This document shows positions 26,501 to 34,310 of a DNA stretch of 64,000 bases, piece by piece. The notes under the pieces were generated by a model. That model had not been told where the DNA came from, ran no database searches, and saw only the letters and a program-made list of their open reading frames with translations. The position numbers and the translations under genes were made by a program. The stretch comes from Turritopsis dohrnii (lineage: Eukaryota > Cnidaria > Hydrozoa > Anthoathecata > Oceaniidae), in NCBI GenBank assembly GCA_027922465.2, contig BQMF02000041.1, forward strand, positions 806,001-870,000. The letters run 5' to 3'. The first letter of the stretch is position 1; each line of letters begins with the position of its first letter.

Positions 26501-27306
26501 CCGAAGATGTAGAAATTGTTTGTTTTCTTCTTTCTTCATTTTCTGAAGAACTAAGCCGACAGGGAAATTTTGACACGGTAAAAAGTTTTGTTTTTGCATA
26601 AAGTTTCACCCCCAAAATAAAGAAATTACCGTGTCAATTTTTCCCTAGAGCTATGTTTCTATGCAGTTGCTATGCTAGATTGTCGTCAGTCAATTGGATG
26701 TATTCAAATAGGAGAGTAAAATAAAATTATCGAGGCAATTCTTTATAACAAATCATGATTATTTTAGTGACAAATTCTGGTCGAGTGGTCCTAACTGTTA
26801 AGGGTTTCCCCTCTTTAAAACAAGATATATTTGGTTGTCCTCACTATTTCTAATAATGCTTTTGTCAAGGTAAAATTAAAATTTATGGTTAGTTTCTAAA
26901 TAGGACTTTGAACGTATTTATTGTTCTGGAGGAGGCGCTTATAAAATTATTTTTGGATTAAGGGGGCGCTTATAAGAGGGGAGTGCTAAAAAAAAAGGGG
27001 GGGGGGGGCTAAAAAGAGAAAATATGGTATATTAAAAATAGCACCAAAATTTATCGAAGTCACCCCAGCAGTTGTAGGTTTTAGAAAATAGCTTTTTCAA
27101 AAAATGATATTCATTTCCTGTTTATAAAAATAAGGTCTATAGTTTTTACCTACCTGTTTTCCTGCAAAGAATAACCTTTGGCGATTCGGAGTAGCTTCCA
27201 GATCAGTTTCCATTTTGTCTCGTAAATCTTCAATTTTAGTCAACTTGCTTAAGCCATCTACCTGGAAACTCTTCTTACCATCCATAGTCCGAACCTGAAT
27301 CCACAT
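2639..27306 (-). CDS. UHRF1: UHRF1, E3 ubiquitin ligase and hemimethylated-DNA reader (21 coding exons)
   Basis: Exons, 5' to 3' on the minus strand: 27306-27154, 13772-13602, 13517-13485, 10578-10463, 10015-9937, 8719-8630, 6067-6021, 5931-5861, 5438-5391, 5315-5242, 5056-4712, 4630-4526, 4448-4342, 4265-4178, 4092-4018, 3814-3740, 3661-3599, 3520-3403, 3326-3175, 3044-2946, 2785-2639. All junctions have GT-AG and keep frame, giving 751 residues (human about 793). Domains in order: ubiquitin-like (1-75, starts [12 protein letters not shown]), tandem Tudor (about 120-260), pre-PHD/PHD zinc cluster (about 275-338, [10 protein letters not shown]), SRA (about 370-575), RING (about 682-731, CICC and CPACRYGL). 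The SRA keeps the NKR finger (463-465) and the YDG motif near 529, the parts that read and flip hemimethylated CpG in the known family. The known role is to recruit DNMT1 and ubiquitinate histone H3 in the nucleus, so this genome probably methylates CpG. Intron 1 (13773-27153) is hugely expanded by transposons. The other introns are short except those holding single elements. Exon 3 is only 33 nt. Confidence 0.95.
7216..7883. mobile_element. Non-autonomous inverted-repeat element in a UHRF1 intron
   Basis: The ends are inverted copies of CAGGGGCTAATACAGG, and GACAT is duplicated at 7211-7215 and 7884-7888. The interior is non-coding, with T-rich tracts and CG-rich subterminal stretches on both sides. 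It sits in the intron between UHRF1 exons 6 and 7 (8629-6068). The CAG-start end is hAT-like, but the 5-bp duplication is shorter than the usual 8. Confidence 0.85.
9192..9207. repeat. 16-nt perfect palindrome in a UHRF1 intron
   Basis: GGTAAAAATTTTTACC is self-complementary. It lies in a roughly 300-bp stretch (about 9180-9480) with a different texture from the flanks: C-runs (ATTCCCCCCGTGA and ATTCCCCCGTGA) and repeated TGACG motifs. It may be an old mobile element. No clear ends were found. Confidence 0.5.
11554..11693. mobile_element. 140-bp foldback mariner-like MITE
   Basis: The outer 37 nt at each side are inverted copies with one mismatch (left 11554-11590, right 11657-11693). The ends read TA then AAGTCTGTTCAAAAAATATG, so the TA at each edge is a likely Tc1/mariner target duplication. 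It lies in the UHRF1 intron between exons 3 and 4. Confidence 0.85.
12302..12580 (+). CDS. Unrecognised 92-codon open frame inside a TTAA element
   Basis: The frame opens with [12 protein letters not shown], has mixed charged and hydrophobic sequence without membrane segments, and ends at TAA. A possible acceptor lies just upstream near 12300 (ATCACAG), so it may be the last exon of a longer transposon gene. Its coding-like composition differs from the AT-rich flanks. I do not recognise the family. It may be a captured or residual exon. Confidence 0.35.
   Translation: MMIDGSTVAKKKLSYEGELVYLRTAPSCKPKVDLWDFVSMKPYVSTNADNLFHASLRSLLAVINPEFHTDIDTSTQTLVDEVEKFNHLIVVR
12943..12970. repeat. CG-rich hairpin
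   Basis: GACTCGCGT (12943-12951) and ACGCGAGTC (12962-12970) form a perfect 9-bp stem with a 10-nt loop. A third GACTCGCG-like unit follows at about 12978. It lies in the interior of the TTAA-flanked element. Confidence 0.7.
14719..14817 (+). repeat. Left LTR (99 bp)
   Basis: It begins AGTACTGATGTGACATTG and ends GTCTTTATTACT, so the outer AGTA and TACT are inverted. It matches the right LTR except for about 11 extra bases (14764-14774 region, TCTAATAATA-like). Confidence 0.85.
14869..16098 (+). CDS. Gag-protease part of the Ty3/gypsy element (interrupted)
   Basis: The 409-codon open frame begins 51 bp after the left LTR. Residues 1-200 look like a capsid-type Gag. A charged linker follows. 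Zinc-knuckle cysteines lie around 217-250 (CTRCG and [14 protein letters not shown]). An aspartic protease comes next, with DTG in [12 protein letters not shown] near 308-319, and a conserved [12 protein letters not shown] segment near its end. The final codons and stop come from an inserted element starting at 16083, not from the retrotransposon. Beyond that insertion the same frame resumes and leads into the polymerase, so gag and pol were probably one reading frame. The copy is non-functional as it stands. Confidence 0.88.
   Translation: MTLNLDPGTFKTLDANPGGTLELFTKYVDRMKLVFELAFRKADGTPYEPSEKEKKAMLLFRGGDDMRDLFQHIGNVTNADSFDVAVNKISEGLRARTNSVVQRNLLLANFPQGTKTFDRWSKEISNAAQLIDYTNYNWQQATVDAILLQTSNPKLRERALQDNVTYAELVKLGIPKEQSAKGGQTADKGERAEEEVRRLQKENRKLRSRFSKSRCTRCGSDRCGKGNKCPAFGQKCSSCSKMNHFAKACKTKRQQEKFYRLSSAEDSDSETSGRIVVGKIGNKSTIARIQVQGCQNDNVTPRTLELVTDTGVSKTLLNRNDWELIKDGCKFVKTSKRFRPFRTAYHLPIRGKALVKLTAQRGAEVETYAYIVDDRREQSLLGESDAVRLGIVTITPDGANAAVDTSPLN
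16083..16939. mobile_element. Element B, inverted-repeat insertion between gag and pol
   Basis: The inverted ends are CAGCCCTCTGAATT (16083-16096) and AATTCAGAGGGCTG (16926-16939). AGATAC is duplicated at 16077-16082 and 16940-16945. Both sides carry several facing CCTCGGCA and TGCCGAGG units that can fold into hairpins. The middle is AT-rich without a convincing gene. Element plus duplication add 863 bp to the host frame, which is not a multiple of three. Confidence 0.88.
17037..19775 (+). CDS. Pol part of the Ty3/gypsy element: RT, RNase H, integrase
   Basis: 912 codons from the first in-frame ATG after element B. The true frame is open from about 16946. The reverse transcriptase spans about 40-260, with the catalytic region reading [12 protein letters not shown]. 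The XXDD position is IKDD rather than the common YVDD or YLDD, and NISDD-like variants are known in some gypsy elements. RNase H spans about 330-450 ([18 protein letters not shown]). Integrase follows from about 560: a zinc-binding H-C region ([16 protein letters not shown]), then a DDE core with [18 protein letters not shown] and QSNGFAEAF, then a basic C-terminal domain. The last 25-30 codons look out of frame. The neighbouring frame after about 19690 reads a more Pol-like tail up to the next insertion, so a frameshift is likely. Confidence 0.9.
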   Translation: METITSRFQELFSSQTGKFKGDPIKIHVRPDASPTIQPPRRIPLHYVDKLKTEIGKMLQDDIIEGPLQTEDPGTYLSNLVITDKKWDPNQIRVTLDCQQVIFPTHEPIPTTEELRHALRGSNRFSMIDITNCYHQFAIEESARKLFTFRTPWGIYRYKRMVMGTSPASSEIQKKVREAIKDCPNSINIKDDILIYGKGNEHDSHLETVLQTLHSRGLTLRKEKCQFGQPLVKWFGNIYSKDGMSPDPEKCSIIKDWPEPKSCTEVKSFLQTIQFNAKFLHGNHGDDSYPELTKPLRELTKKNTRFQWGVREAHSFRTLKQRLCSDDVLAAYDTKLPTRLYVDSSPIGTHATVAQKHRVKDEEIWRPVNHTSRSWTAAEAGYSQIERESNGILTGMYMNKMYTLGTTVQVVTDHKPLLAIFNDPKSPKQLRLDRHRTKLLPFTYTVIYEPGDKTPCDYGSRHPPIAQSYTEELKQNWAVEDESDILVNRLLDDIMPRAITMEMLQGEVAKDTVMQQLIEDIVHNKRCRNSPIEYQHIFDELSYVNGVIVRNDKIVIPASIQADMIGLAHETHEGADRTLSLLQETCWFPKMHVLVKEYVKTCRPCNAALSHTPPEPLQPNMLPDRPWQNLHADFKGPIGAQYYLHVVIDQFSKYAEVDIVKSTSFSKLEPCLDRIFATHGIPETLSSDNGPPYFGNEMDAYCNKMGIHHNPCSPEDPQSNGFAEAFVKLLCKFVHTAVVDGKDPKKELQHYLLTYRATPHTTTGLSPAEMLFNRKLKTKLPHLPQRQDSHVVAEARKQHDEKKMKQKAYFDKRHKAAPKKVDVGDQVLIKQQKSTTKPPFDPVPYKVTTVRGNRVTAKRGDHTRIRDKNKVKVLEPVRTTSFPPGKERRGNLLFLHITNSIQRALSYRKKHTQ
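19911..21127. mobile_element. Element C, inverted-repeat insertion near the pol 3' end
   Basis: The inverted ends are CAGGCTTTGTAATATGA (19911) and its complement ending at 21127. CACTGT is duplicated at 19905-19910 and 21128-21133. Subterminal regions repeat GGCGTGC and GCACGCC units. The middle is AT-rich and non-coding. It shares CAG ends and a 6-bp duplication with element B in the same host. Confidence 0.88.
21128..21300 (+). pseudogene. Tail of the retrotransposon Pol after element C
   Basis: This is an open stretch continuing the retrotransposon past element C. It includes a basic segment ([12 protein letters not shown]) typical of gypsy integrase C-terminal tails and ends in a stop at 21298-21300. 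It abuts the tRNA-like start of a SINE, so the stop may belong to the SINE insertion. Confidence 0.55.
21440..23364. mobile_element. Element D, inverted-repeat element carrying a LINE fragment
   Basis: The ends are CAGGGTTCGTACAGTC (21440) and its exact complement ending at 23364. TATATA borders both sides (21434-21439 and 23365-23370), a possible 6-bp duplication in low-complexity sequence. Both subterminal regions repeat TTCCCTGAC many times. The middle (about 21600-22960) holds a LINE-derived reverse transcriptase remnant, inserted or captured. Confidence 0.8.
21609..22619 (+). pseudogene. 5'-truncated non-LTR retrotransposon (RT fragment)
   Basis: Open pieces in shifting frames match the second half of a Jockey/CR1-like reverse transcriptase. 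[16 protein letters not shown] (about 21730-21775) is the typical motif before the catalytic loop. [12 protein letters not shown] follows, with YTDD in place of YADD. Later come the thumb and connection parts ([24 protein letters not shown]). Frameshifts occur near 21870, 21950 and 22430. There is no endonuclease and no 5' half. Confidence 0.8.
23598..23685 (+). repeat. Right LTR (88 bp)
   Basis: It matches the left LTR from AGTACTGATGTG to TTTATTACT, but lacks about 11 bases present in the left copy. It is preceded by a purine stretch (AAAGGAAG), the expected polypurine tract position. Confidence 0.85.
23720..26102. mobile_element. Element E, second insertion in family A copy 3
   Basis: Family A copies 1 and 2 are continuous at the matching point. 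Here the sequence breaks after GGGTGC and resumes at GATCGCACCACC. The inserted piece has imperfect inverted ends (AGTCTATATCTGG and CCGGGTACAGACT). Subterminal TGCACGAG and CTCGTGCAAAA units repeat on both sides. No clear target duplication is visible. It carries the foldback at 24012-25863. Confidence 0.65.
24012..25863. repeat. Long inverted repeat (foldback) with arms of about 720 bp
   Basis: The left arm (about 24012-24737) is matched in reverse complement by the right arm (about 25148-25863), with scattered mismatches. The outer ends read GGCCATAGTTATTTAATACT and its inverse. A third copy of the same end, in right-end orientation, lies at about 25043-25083. The structure therefore looks like one complete 1.07-kb element followed by a truncated inverted copy. 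AGAAT stands near both outer ends. Confidence 0.85.
26103..27150. other. Rest of UHRF1 intron 1
   Basis: This holds the right end of the family A copy up to 26797, then intron sequence with a G-rich run near 26996-27010. No gene was seen. Confidence 0.6.
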
Positions 27307-28056
27307 TTTTGAAGATTTCTTTGGAAGTGCAGCCTGGGAACCTGATGATTAAAAGGAATTGGAAGAACTGAAATGCAAAGTATAAAGAAATATGACCGAA
27401 TACCTAAATACCCTAAAACTCTCTGAATTGCATTATGCGACACGACAGATTAGAATCGTTTCCCACCAAATAACCATAAGGCGGGAATACTGATTGTTCA
27501 CAACTTTCTGAATGCTTGATCAAATATCATCAATTCTAAAAGATTTGGTTTTAAACTTTTTGTTTTTCAGCAGTGTACAAAAATCACGAAACTAATAATT
27601 GGAAATTTCAGCCTCTTATTTGGTGTCCCGTTTACAGAAATGTCTTCATTAAAAAACACACGTGGTACGCAGTAAACAGGTTTTTTTTTTGTGAAAAATA
27701 TATACTAGTTAGTATTAATGATGATGGTCCAATGATGATCTGGTTTTGTAAGGTTTTAACAGAATTAAAATCTTTCACGGCATATGAGAAGAAACTTTTG
27801 CGGTTCAGCAATTCCCAAATTTTTCCATTTTGTGCACAAAAGCTCTCTTGGCAGTGTTTTCCGAGAAAGCTAAGCCGTACCCTAACAGCCGTACCTTATA
27901 AGCCGTACATTTACAATATCTCCACTTACAATGGAAGAATTATTTAAAGCAGAAAGATTAATAACTACTGCAGTAACAAAGAAGTTCTGAAATACAACTA
28001 CAGTTAGTTAATCAGCATCGCCTTTGATAGAGGTGTAGGTCTAGTCTTGCTGACAC
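27307..28056. other. Upstream flank of UHRF1
   Basis: No coding region was recognised. The UHRF1 start codon lies at 27306. Upstream non-coding exons or the promoter should lie here, but no TATA box or conserved site is convincing. Confidence 0.4.
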
Positions 28057-28075
28057 TATTTCCTATTCGCACTAC

Positions 28076-28107
<32 letters not shown>

Positions 28108-28209
28108 TGTATCTGATCCTAGCCCTAACCCTAACCATGACCCTAAAACATCCTGGACGGGAGAGTGGGGGGGGGGGGGGGGGGGGGGGAGGGGTGCGAA
28201 GAGGAAATA
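28057..28209. repeat. Foldback with facing poly-C and poly-G tracts
   Basis: TATTTCCTATTCGCAC (28057-28072) is matched in inverse at 28194-28209 with one mismatch. Just inside lie 29 C (28075-28103) and 23 G (28167-28189, then A and GGGG). Between them is a short telomere-like CCCTAACCCTAACC at about 28122-28135. Homopolymer lengths may be assembly-sensitive. Confidence 0.8.
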
Positions 28210-28665
28210 CACGCTTTTTTTATAAGAACCAGTAAAATCTGACCTGAGGCTGGCTGTTCTTATTTTTGGAGCCTTTTTCAGCCTGAATTGTTCTTATTTT
28301 GTTCTTTGCTTTAAGAACACAGTTTCAAATTTCAGCCTCATTTTGTTCTTCTTATTTATGGAACTTCCAGTAAAATAGAAATATTTTTTAAAAACAACTG
28401 GCAAAAAGTATGGTTGCTGTTCGGTAATGACCCATTCGCACATTTATTGGAGGTGAAAAAAACCCAATAACCTTCTAAACCATTTACCAATGAGAGAATT
28501 CACATCATGAACTGTTCTTATTTTCCAAGAAAATTCAGGCTCAGGCTGTTCTTAATTTTTGGAACAATGATTTGAGCCTCGGGTTGTTCTTATTTTGTTC
28601 TTATTTTTTGGCCAAATCTGAGGCTCGTGTTCTTATAAAATTGTTCTTATAAAAAAAAAAGCGTG
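28210..28665. mobile_element. TA-flanked inverted-repeat element (family G)
   Basis: The ends are CACGCTTTTTTTATAAGAAC and its inverse, with TA at 28208-28209 and 28666-28667, as in Tc1/mariner insertions. The interior is non-coding and repeats GTTCTTATTTT and GAGCCT motifs. Related diverged copies lie at about 41560-42060 and 51790-51910. Confidence 0.8.
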
Positions 28666-28872
28666 TAGCGCCGGTCTTGCCTGGTTTGACTGACTCAAAA
28701 ATTAAGTACATACAGCTGGCCAAAATAAAGTACACGGTTAACCTTGAATCTGTTAATGTAACTCAAAGATTAAGTATGATGAAAAATCTAATCAAAAAAG
28801 CAGAAATTGTATTGCCATTACAAGAATTTCAAATTTAATTTTCCAACACGTGGCATAGAAAGATTGTGGAAA

Positions 28873-29340
28873 TACCGTAAAACGGGATGACTTTGATCAA
28901 TTTTGCCACTATTTTAAAAATAACTTCAGACATCCTGTAAACAGTTACTTCTGAAACTTTGGAATCATTACCTTACATCCCTCGTAAATACGAAACAACA
29001 TTAAAATACAGAAACCATTGCTAGAAGACATTTGTAATTATAACAAAAGTTCAGTTTATACACAATCACATATAGATTTAATTTGTTATGGTAGAACAAA
29101 GCATTTATTGATGCATTGTACGTTCTAAACTTTCTTACGCATAATTGACATAATTTATGTCATAATTGACATAATGTAACTTATCATCATAGAAAAAGCA
29201 CACTTATTAAAATCTCTTCTGTGAAGTCATTTAAACGCCCCATGAGAAACGACGACTTTTCACGAAGTTTTTGTGTTTTAACAGTTTATTTTCACTGATG
29301 GAAGTCACCCCACTGATGGAAGTCACCCTATTTTATGGTA
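28873..29340. mobile_element. MITE with TACCGTAAAACGGG-type ends (family J)
   Basis: The left end is TACCGTAAAACGGGATGACT. The right end is its imperfect inverse, closing ...AAGTCACCCTATTTTATGGTA. The right side has a duplicated GATGGAAGTCACCC. A related right end stands at about 59679-59699. The TA at each edge may be the target duplication. Confidence 0.7.
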
Positions 29341-29684
29341 GTGAAATTTGGGAGGCTTTTATGGTTCCTTTACGGGATGTTTTATAAAACCTTTAAAGGA
29401 GTGGTGTCATGAAAATTGGGAAAAAAGTTTTTCTTTATATATTCCTTGTTTTATTGTAGATACCACAAAATAAATTTAATTTGGAAAAAAAATTATTTTT
29501 TTCATAATAAAATGCCACTTTAAAACATAGGTTTAAAACGCTGAATAAATTATTAATAATTATGTGACGTCATTAAAGAAGTTATATTAAGTTGTTGAAA
29601 CGACGTTTTGTGTTCAAATTGAGCGAGTGTTCTTCTAATTCAAGCAACAACTAAATTATTTTTTTTCAAACTTTAACGAAAACC

Positions 29685-30498
29685 ATGGTTATTTGTGCTA
29701 CTGTTGGATGTGACAGTGACTCCACTAAAGGACAGAACGTCAGTTTGTTCAGATTACTGACAGATACATATTTTAAAAAATATGGATTTCAAAGTTGAAG
29801 TGGGCCAATCTTCCTTCTGAAAAGCATATATGGTTGTGTCACTTGCATTTTGAAGAATCATCTTTTGAAAGAGTTTTGAAGGTATATGTTTTATAAGAAA
29901 ATATTTTTTAGTGTTTTATCTACATTTTTCTTATACATAGGTGAAGTTTTACTTTCTGTGTGCATGTGTTTCACCGATTATTTCATTATTTTTTTCATAG
30001 AACTACTGAATTTGCCGACAAGAAGAAAACTAAAACCTGACGCTGTTCTAACTTTATTTGGTTACTCAAAGATCCCCCAAAAAGGTTGTCTAGTTGTTGC
30101 AGGGATGATGAGGCTATTAAGCAAGAGGTACTTTTTTACATTTTGTTCTGCTTATCAAGAACTTTCCGGTTTTTTTAGGATGTTGCTTGTGCGCTTGAAA
30201 CAAATGCAAAACGGTTTCATGAAGAACGAGAAATTGTGATTTTGCTGAGAAAAAAAGTGTAGCTGTAACTTCTACAGAATACTGCGACCAAGGTGTACAA
30301 ACTGAAGTATCGATAAAACCATGTGGAGATATACTCTACGATAAAGAATCTCAGACTGATTTCAACACCGCAGATTCTGACGAATGTGAATCTATTTCCA
30401 TGAAACTGTTGCGTGCCATGCACGTTAGCCTATTGTACTGTGATCATTCTTTTCTAACTAAAAAGTTCGAAATTAAGAAGTTTTCAATGCTTTTGTAA
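29685..30498 (+). pseudogene. THAP-domain transposase N-terminal remnant
   Basis: It starts MVICATVGCDSD with the first C-x4-C pair of a THAP zinc finger, followed by the FRLL segment. A single-base frame change near 29800 separates this from LKWANLPSE and CHLHFEESSFERVL, which holds the C-x2-H pair. A GTATAT donor follows at about 29881. A second exon near 30001 carries LKPDAVLTLFG, the motif usual just after THAP domains. Another frame change occurs at a CCCCCAAAAAGG run. A third exon from about 30180 is helical and charged and leads to GVQTEV and SQTDF motifs. Two frame changes and a premature stop make it a pseudogene. Confidence 0.7.
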
Positions 30499-32045
30499 AC
30501 AGACATATGTGTTTGTTTTTGGGATAAAATGTCTGAATGTTTAAGCCTTTCTAGATACAAAAGATTTTCGTTTTTTTCATGTGCGGGCTGTAATACTTTT
30601 TAAGCTCCAGATTCGTGCAGCTCAGCTCAGTCTCCTCCTCCTCAGGACCAACATAAAGTGTTTGTCTCTTTTTGTTTGGTGTTAACCCTGGTTGAAATCC
30701 TGGCTAGGATCTTGACAGGATCTTACATGATTCCAAACAGGATCCTATGTAAGATCTTACAGGATCCTGTTTTTCAAGAGTTGATTTGAAGTGTTTTGAT
30801 ACAGTAGGGACTTTGAGTGGAGAAAGATCTAACTTATGCAAAGTTGTACTTAAAGAATCTTTTGGAATTTTGGAATTTTTGTTAAGTAGCAGTGGCAGTA
30901 GTCTCTTGGTAAATCGAGTTATCATCATCACTTCCACTGCATACTAGCACTTTATTAAACTCCATTTTATTGCTTCTGCAGAATGGACACAATTTCATAG
31001 CACAACTGTAAAACCTTTAGCACATTATAAACTTAACCACAATGATGGTAACTTTTTGAAGACTATCTAAATTACAGTCATAATTATTATAGAAAATTCA
31101 CTTAAGATCTTCTATGTAACAACCATTTCTCCTTGTATATGTCAACAAGTGACTAGGACTATCATTAGCAATTCCAACTGTGCAAGAAGATGTCATCATG
31201 TAATCAGAGCAAATTAATCTAATAGCTACTTTACACAAACTTTTTCATAAAACACTTATAAACTCTACATAAATCTATATTATATTCTATACTATTCTTT
31301 TTAATTAACTAGGGAATTAATTCCTGGGAGTATTCTAATTTTAGAATTCTTATTCATGTGAAATTGATACACATGGGATTTGAAGTTCCAATATAAATCT
31401 ATTGAGAAAAAACATTGTTATAATAAAGACAGTCATAAAATTATTAATAAAATCAGATAGTTTTTTGAATAAGTCACTTTCATCAACTTTACAAATACTA
31501 GAATGCTTCACAGTGGTGTAATGAACATAAATTTTGTTAAACGTTCTTTGAAGTTGTATATCTCCTGATTGCCTTAGATCACCAAGCCAATTTTTAGATT
31601 TCTGCGTAAGCAAGAAAGCTATTACAACCGGCTTTCGTTTTCTTCTTTTTTTTCTTACTGTCCAAACCTAGCGGTTTTTTGAAAATTCATGCGTGCGTTT
31701 ACATGAAACCAAAACGTCGTGCAACGCATGTCACCCAGCGAAGAAACCCTTTTAGATTTACAAGTTTCTTTGGTCAATATTAAATGGATTTTTAAGAGCA
31801 TATACATATTATAAGATGAAAACAAAATCTTTAGAAGAAACTTCGAATTATTTTGAACTGTGATCATTCTTTTCTAAAGAAGATTTCAACATTTTGTAAA
31901 CAGAAGAGTGATGAAAAAGGTATACATTTGTTGTTTGTTTTTAGTGAAAACACAAAACATCTTCGTTTGTTTCATGTATGGGCTTATTCTTTTTAAGCTG
32001 TGGATACTGAAGCTCAGCTTAGAGTCCTCCTCAGCTCCAACATCA
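30435..32045 (+). repeat. Diverged direct repeat pair
   Basis: 30435-30655 and 31858-32045 share order and wording: TGATCATTCTTTTCTAA, a TTTTGTAAACAGA segment, then a GCTCAGCT-rich stretch with TCCTCCTC. One copy lies outside and one inside element H. Confidence 0.6.
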
Positions 32046-33820
32046 AAAATGTGGGTCTACTGATGTTTTAATGTAATGTTTTAATGTTTGATGATAATTT
32101 TTTAATGTTTGATTTGTTTTTAAGTTATATATATTGTCAATGTCCTTTATTACAAATGGCTTTCCTAAATATAGTAGCGAATTCAAACATCTTCCAATTG
32201 CCTGTAAACTCAATACACAGCAAATCATGTAACAACCCAAAATTTTCCTTTCAGTATATAAATATGTCTGTGTGTGTGTGTGGTGACTTAGAAGTTTAGA
32301 GCATGCATAGGTTTATTTTTTAAATGATCAAAATCTTTGTTTGGTTTTTGTGTTTGCAATATTGGGAATTACATTTGTAATTAAAGAGATTGATAGTACA
32401 TATCAAATGTTTAAAGTTTATGATTTACGTACGTAGTTGATAAAAAACAGAAAAAACAGATACAGTTATTTACTCAATGAGTACGTTTTCTTCTCTTATA
32501 AAAATATAACGAACGACAAAACTAAAAAGAATAACATGCATGATAAAAAGGCCACGTGCGTGAACACAATACATTAATAAGAACACCATAACATAATTAA
32601 AACCATTGTGCTGAAAATGAGCGTCACATATTTCAACAGTAGTCACTGTGTGACATCTGAAAATATCAACATAAACATAAGCTGAATTTGTACTCCCAAA
32701 AGAAGGGATGTTTTATGTCATTCAGATGCAATTAAGTTTATCGGTGGTGTATACGTATATGCAATGAAGTTTTGCGTAGTGTCAATTACAGTTTTACAAT
32801 GCCTTTGGGTGCATATGAATGTAATCAGAAATGTAATGTTATGTTGTAAAAATCATTCAACCTTTCTTAAATTTCCTAAAGATTTTTTTTAAACTGATCA
32901 TGAATTTCAATTTAGATGAAGAATATAAGTGCATGCCATATTGTTAATCAAACTAAAACAAAAATTTCTGATATGAGTTAACTATATTATGTATGTTGAT
33001 TCTAGTCGATATAAATGTATTTTGCATGACCAAAATTTATATGTTCTTGGAAAAATGTTTTGAGTTTACGAGTTATGATCATACTCATTAAGATATCTGA
33101 TAGGATCCATGTATCTTTTATATTATTTTGTATCAACAAACATGTTGTTCAGTTTATTGGCAGTATATATACATTAAAATAAAGTTTCTCATTGTGTCAA
33201 TTATGCCTTCAAAATGTCCTGAGAAGCATGTAATTAGGAATGTAATATATTGTAGAAATTATTCAACCATTCAATGATTCAAAATCATTCAAGTTTCAAG
33301 AGTGCTATTATATATAGTATTTCATTTTTCATATTTTCATTTTTCAACTGATTTTGCAGAAATCTTTCTGCCCGTAAGGGCATCTTGTTTGCATAGATAT
33401 GGCTCAATATCTGTTATAGATATATATAGGAAATTTCCAATTTTCCCAAGCTTGGGAACTCGGAAATCAGTTATATTTGGAGGTCTTACTAGGATCCTAA
33501 TAGGATCCTGACAGGATTCCTGAACAATATCCTGGCAGAATCTTAACTCAATCCTGGTAGGATCTTAATAAGATCCTGTTAAGATCCTGACAGGATTCCT
33601 GAACATTATCATGGCAGGATCTTAACTCAATCCTGCAGAATCCTAGTAAGATCCTGTAAGATAGTCCTGAGTAGGATTCTTTTGTCAGGATTTGAGTCCT
33701 ACCAGGATCCTAATAGGATCCTAGTAGGATCCTGGTAGGATCCTGTTCCTGTCAGGATCTTACAGGATCTAGTAGGATCTTATAAGATCTTGTAGGATCC
33801 TGTCAGGATTTTAACCAGGG
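30686..33820. mobile_element. Element H, bordered by GATCC-rich subterminal arrays
   Basis: The ends are CCCTGGTTGAAATCCTGG at the left and CAGGATTTTAACCAGGG at the right. Inside each end lie dense arrays of AGGATCCTG and AGGATCTTA units (about 30690-30775 and 33485-33820). No transposase was recognised between them. The target duplication is unclear. It lies within the Kolobok-like element. Confidence 0.65.
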
Positions 33821-34310
33821 AATTATACTTTCACCATACATTGGGGTGCATATGTAATCACAAATGTACATAAAGTTATGTTGCAAAAATCATATAACGT
33901 TTTTTTCAAATTTCTTAAAGAATTTTTATAAACTTTTCTTCTATACGTCATTATGGGGTTTTTTTGTAATTTGTGTATTGTTTATGTAATTGAATTAGAG
34001 TACTTTCTATATTTCTCATTCAAACATTCAAAAGAGTAAACATATCATTTCAAAACTTTTTTTCATGAAAATTTTCACTGGTAGCACACTTTTGGCCAGT
34101 TGTTTGAACATATTTAATTTCAATAACAAGACTCATTTCACTTTGTGTGTTACAAACTCCACATGCGCTGTGCAGTCTACACTGAGCAGAACGTAATTTT
34201 GTATTGTATTGTTCAATCATTCAAGTTTCAAGAATGTTATTATAGTATTTTATTTTTGATATTTCAGCTGATTTTGCAGAAATCCTTCTGCCCGTAAGGG
34301 TATCTTGTTA
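32790..34310 (+). repeat. Diverged threefold repeat of about 300-500 bp
   Basis: Segments at about 32790-32990, 33175-33390 and 33840-34310 share TGTAATCA, TGTTGTAAAAATCATTCAACC-like and CTTAAATTTC stretches. The last two also share GATTTTGCAGAAATCCTTC (one base differs) and CTGCCCGTAAGGG. Element H ends between the second and third copies. Confidence 0.5.

Larger units (their letters stand above)
14173..26797 (-). mobile_element. Family A inverted-repeat transposon, outermost layer of a nest (copy 3)
   Basis: The ends are CAGCTAGGACCACTCGACC at 14173 and its near-perfect inverse ending at 26797. TTAAG is duplicated at 14168-14172 and 26798-26802. The terminal parts match, in reverse complement, the intact 1.6-kb copies at 55120-56718 and 57029-58618. 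The copy is stretched to 12.6 kb by later insertions: an LTR retrotransposon (14719-23685) and another element (23720-26102). It fills most of UHRF1 intron 1. No transposase was found in any copy, so the family is probably non-autonomous. The 5-bp duplication does not match classical hAT (8 bp). Confidence 0.88.

Noticed and set aside
28120..28136. Telomeric repeat array
   Set aside because: Only about two CCCTAA units are present, too few for an interstitial telomere.
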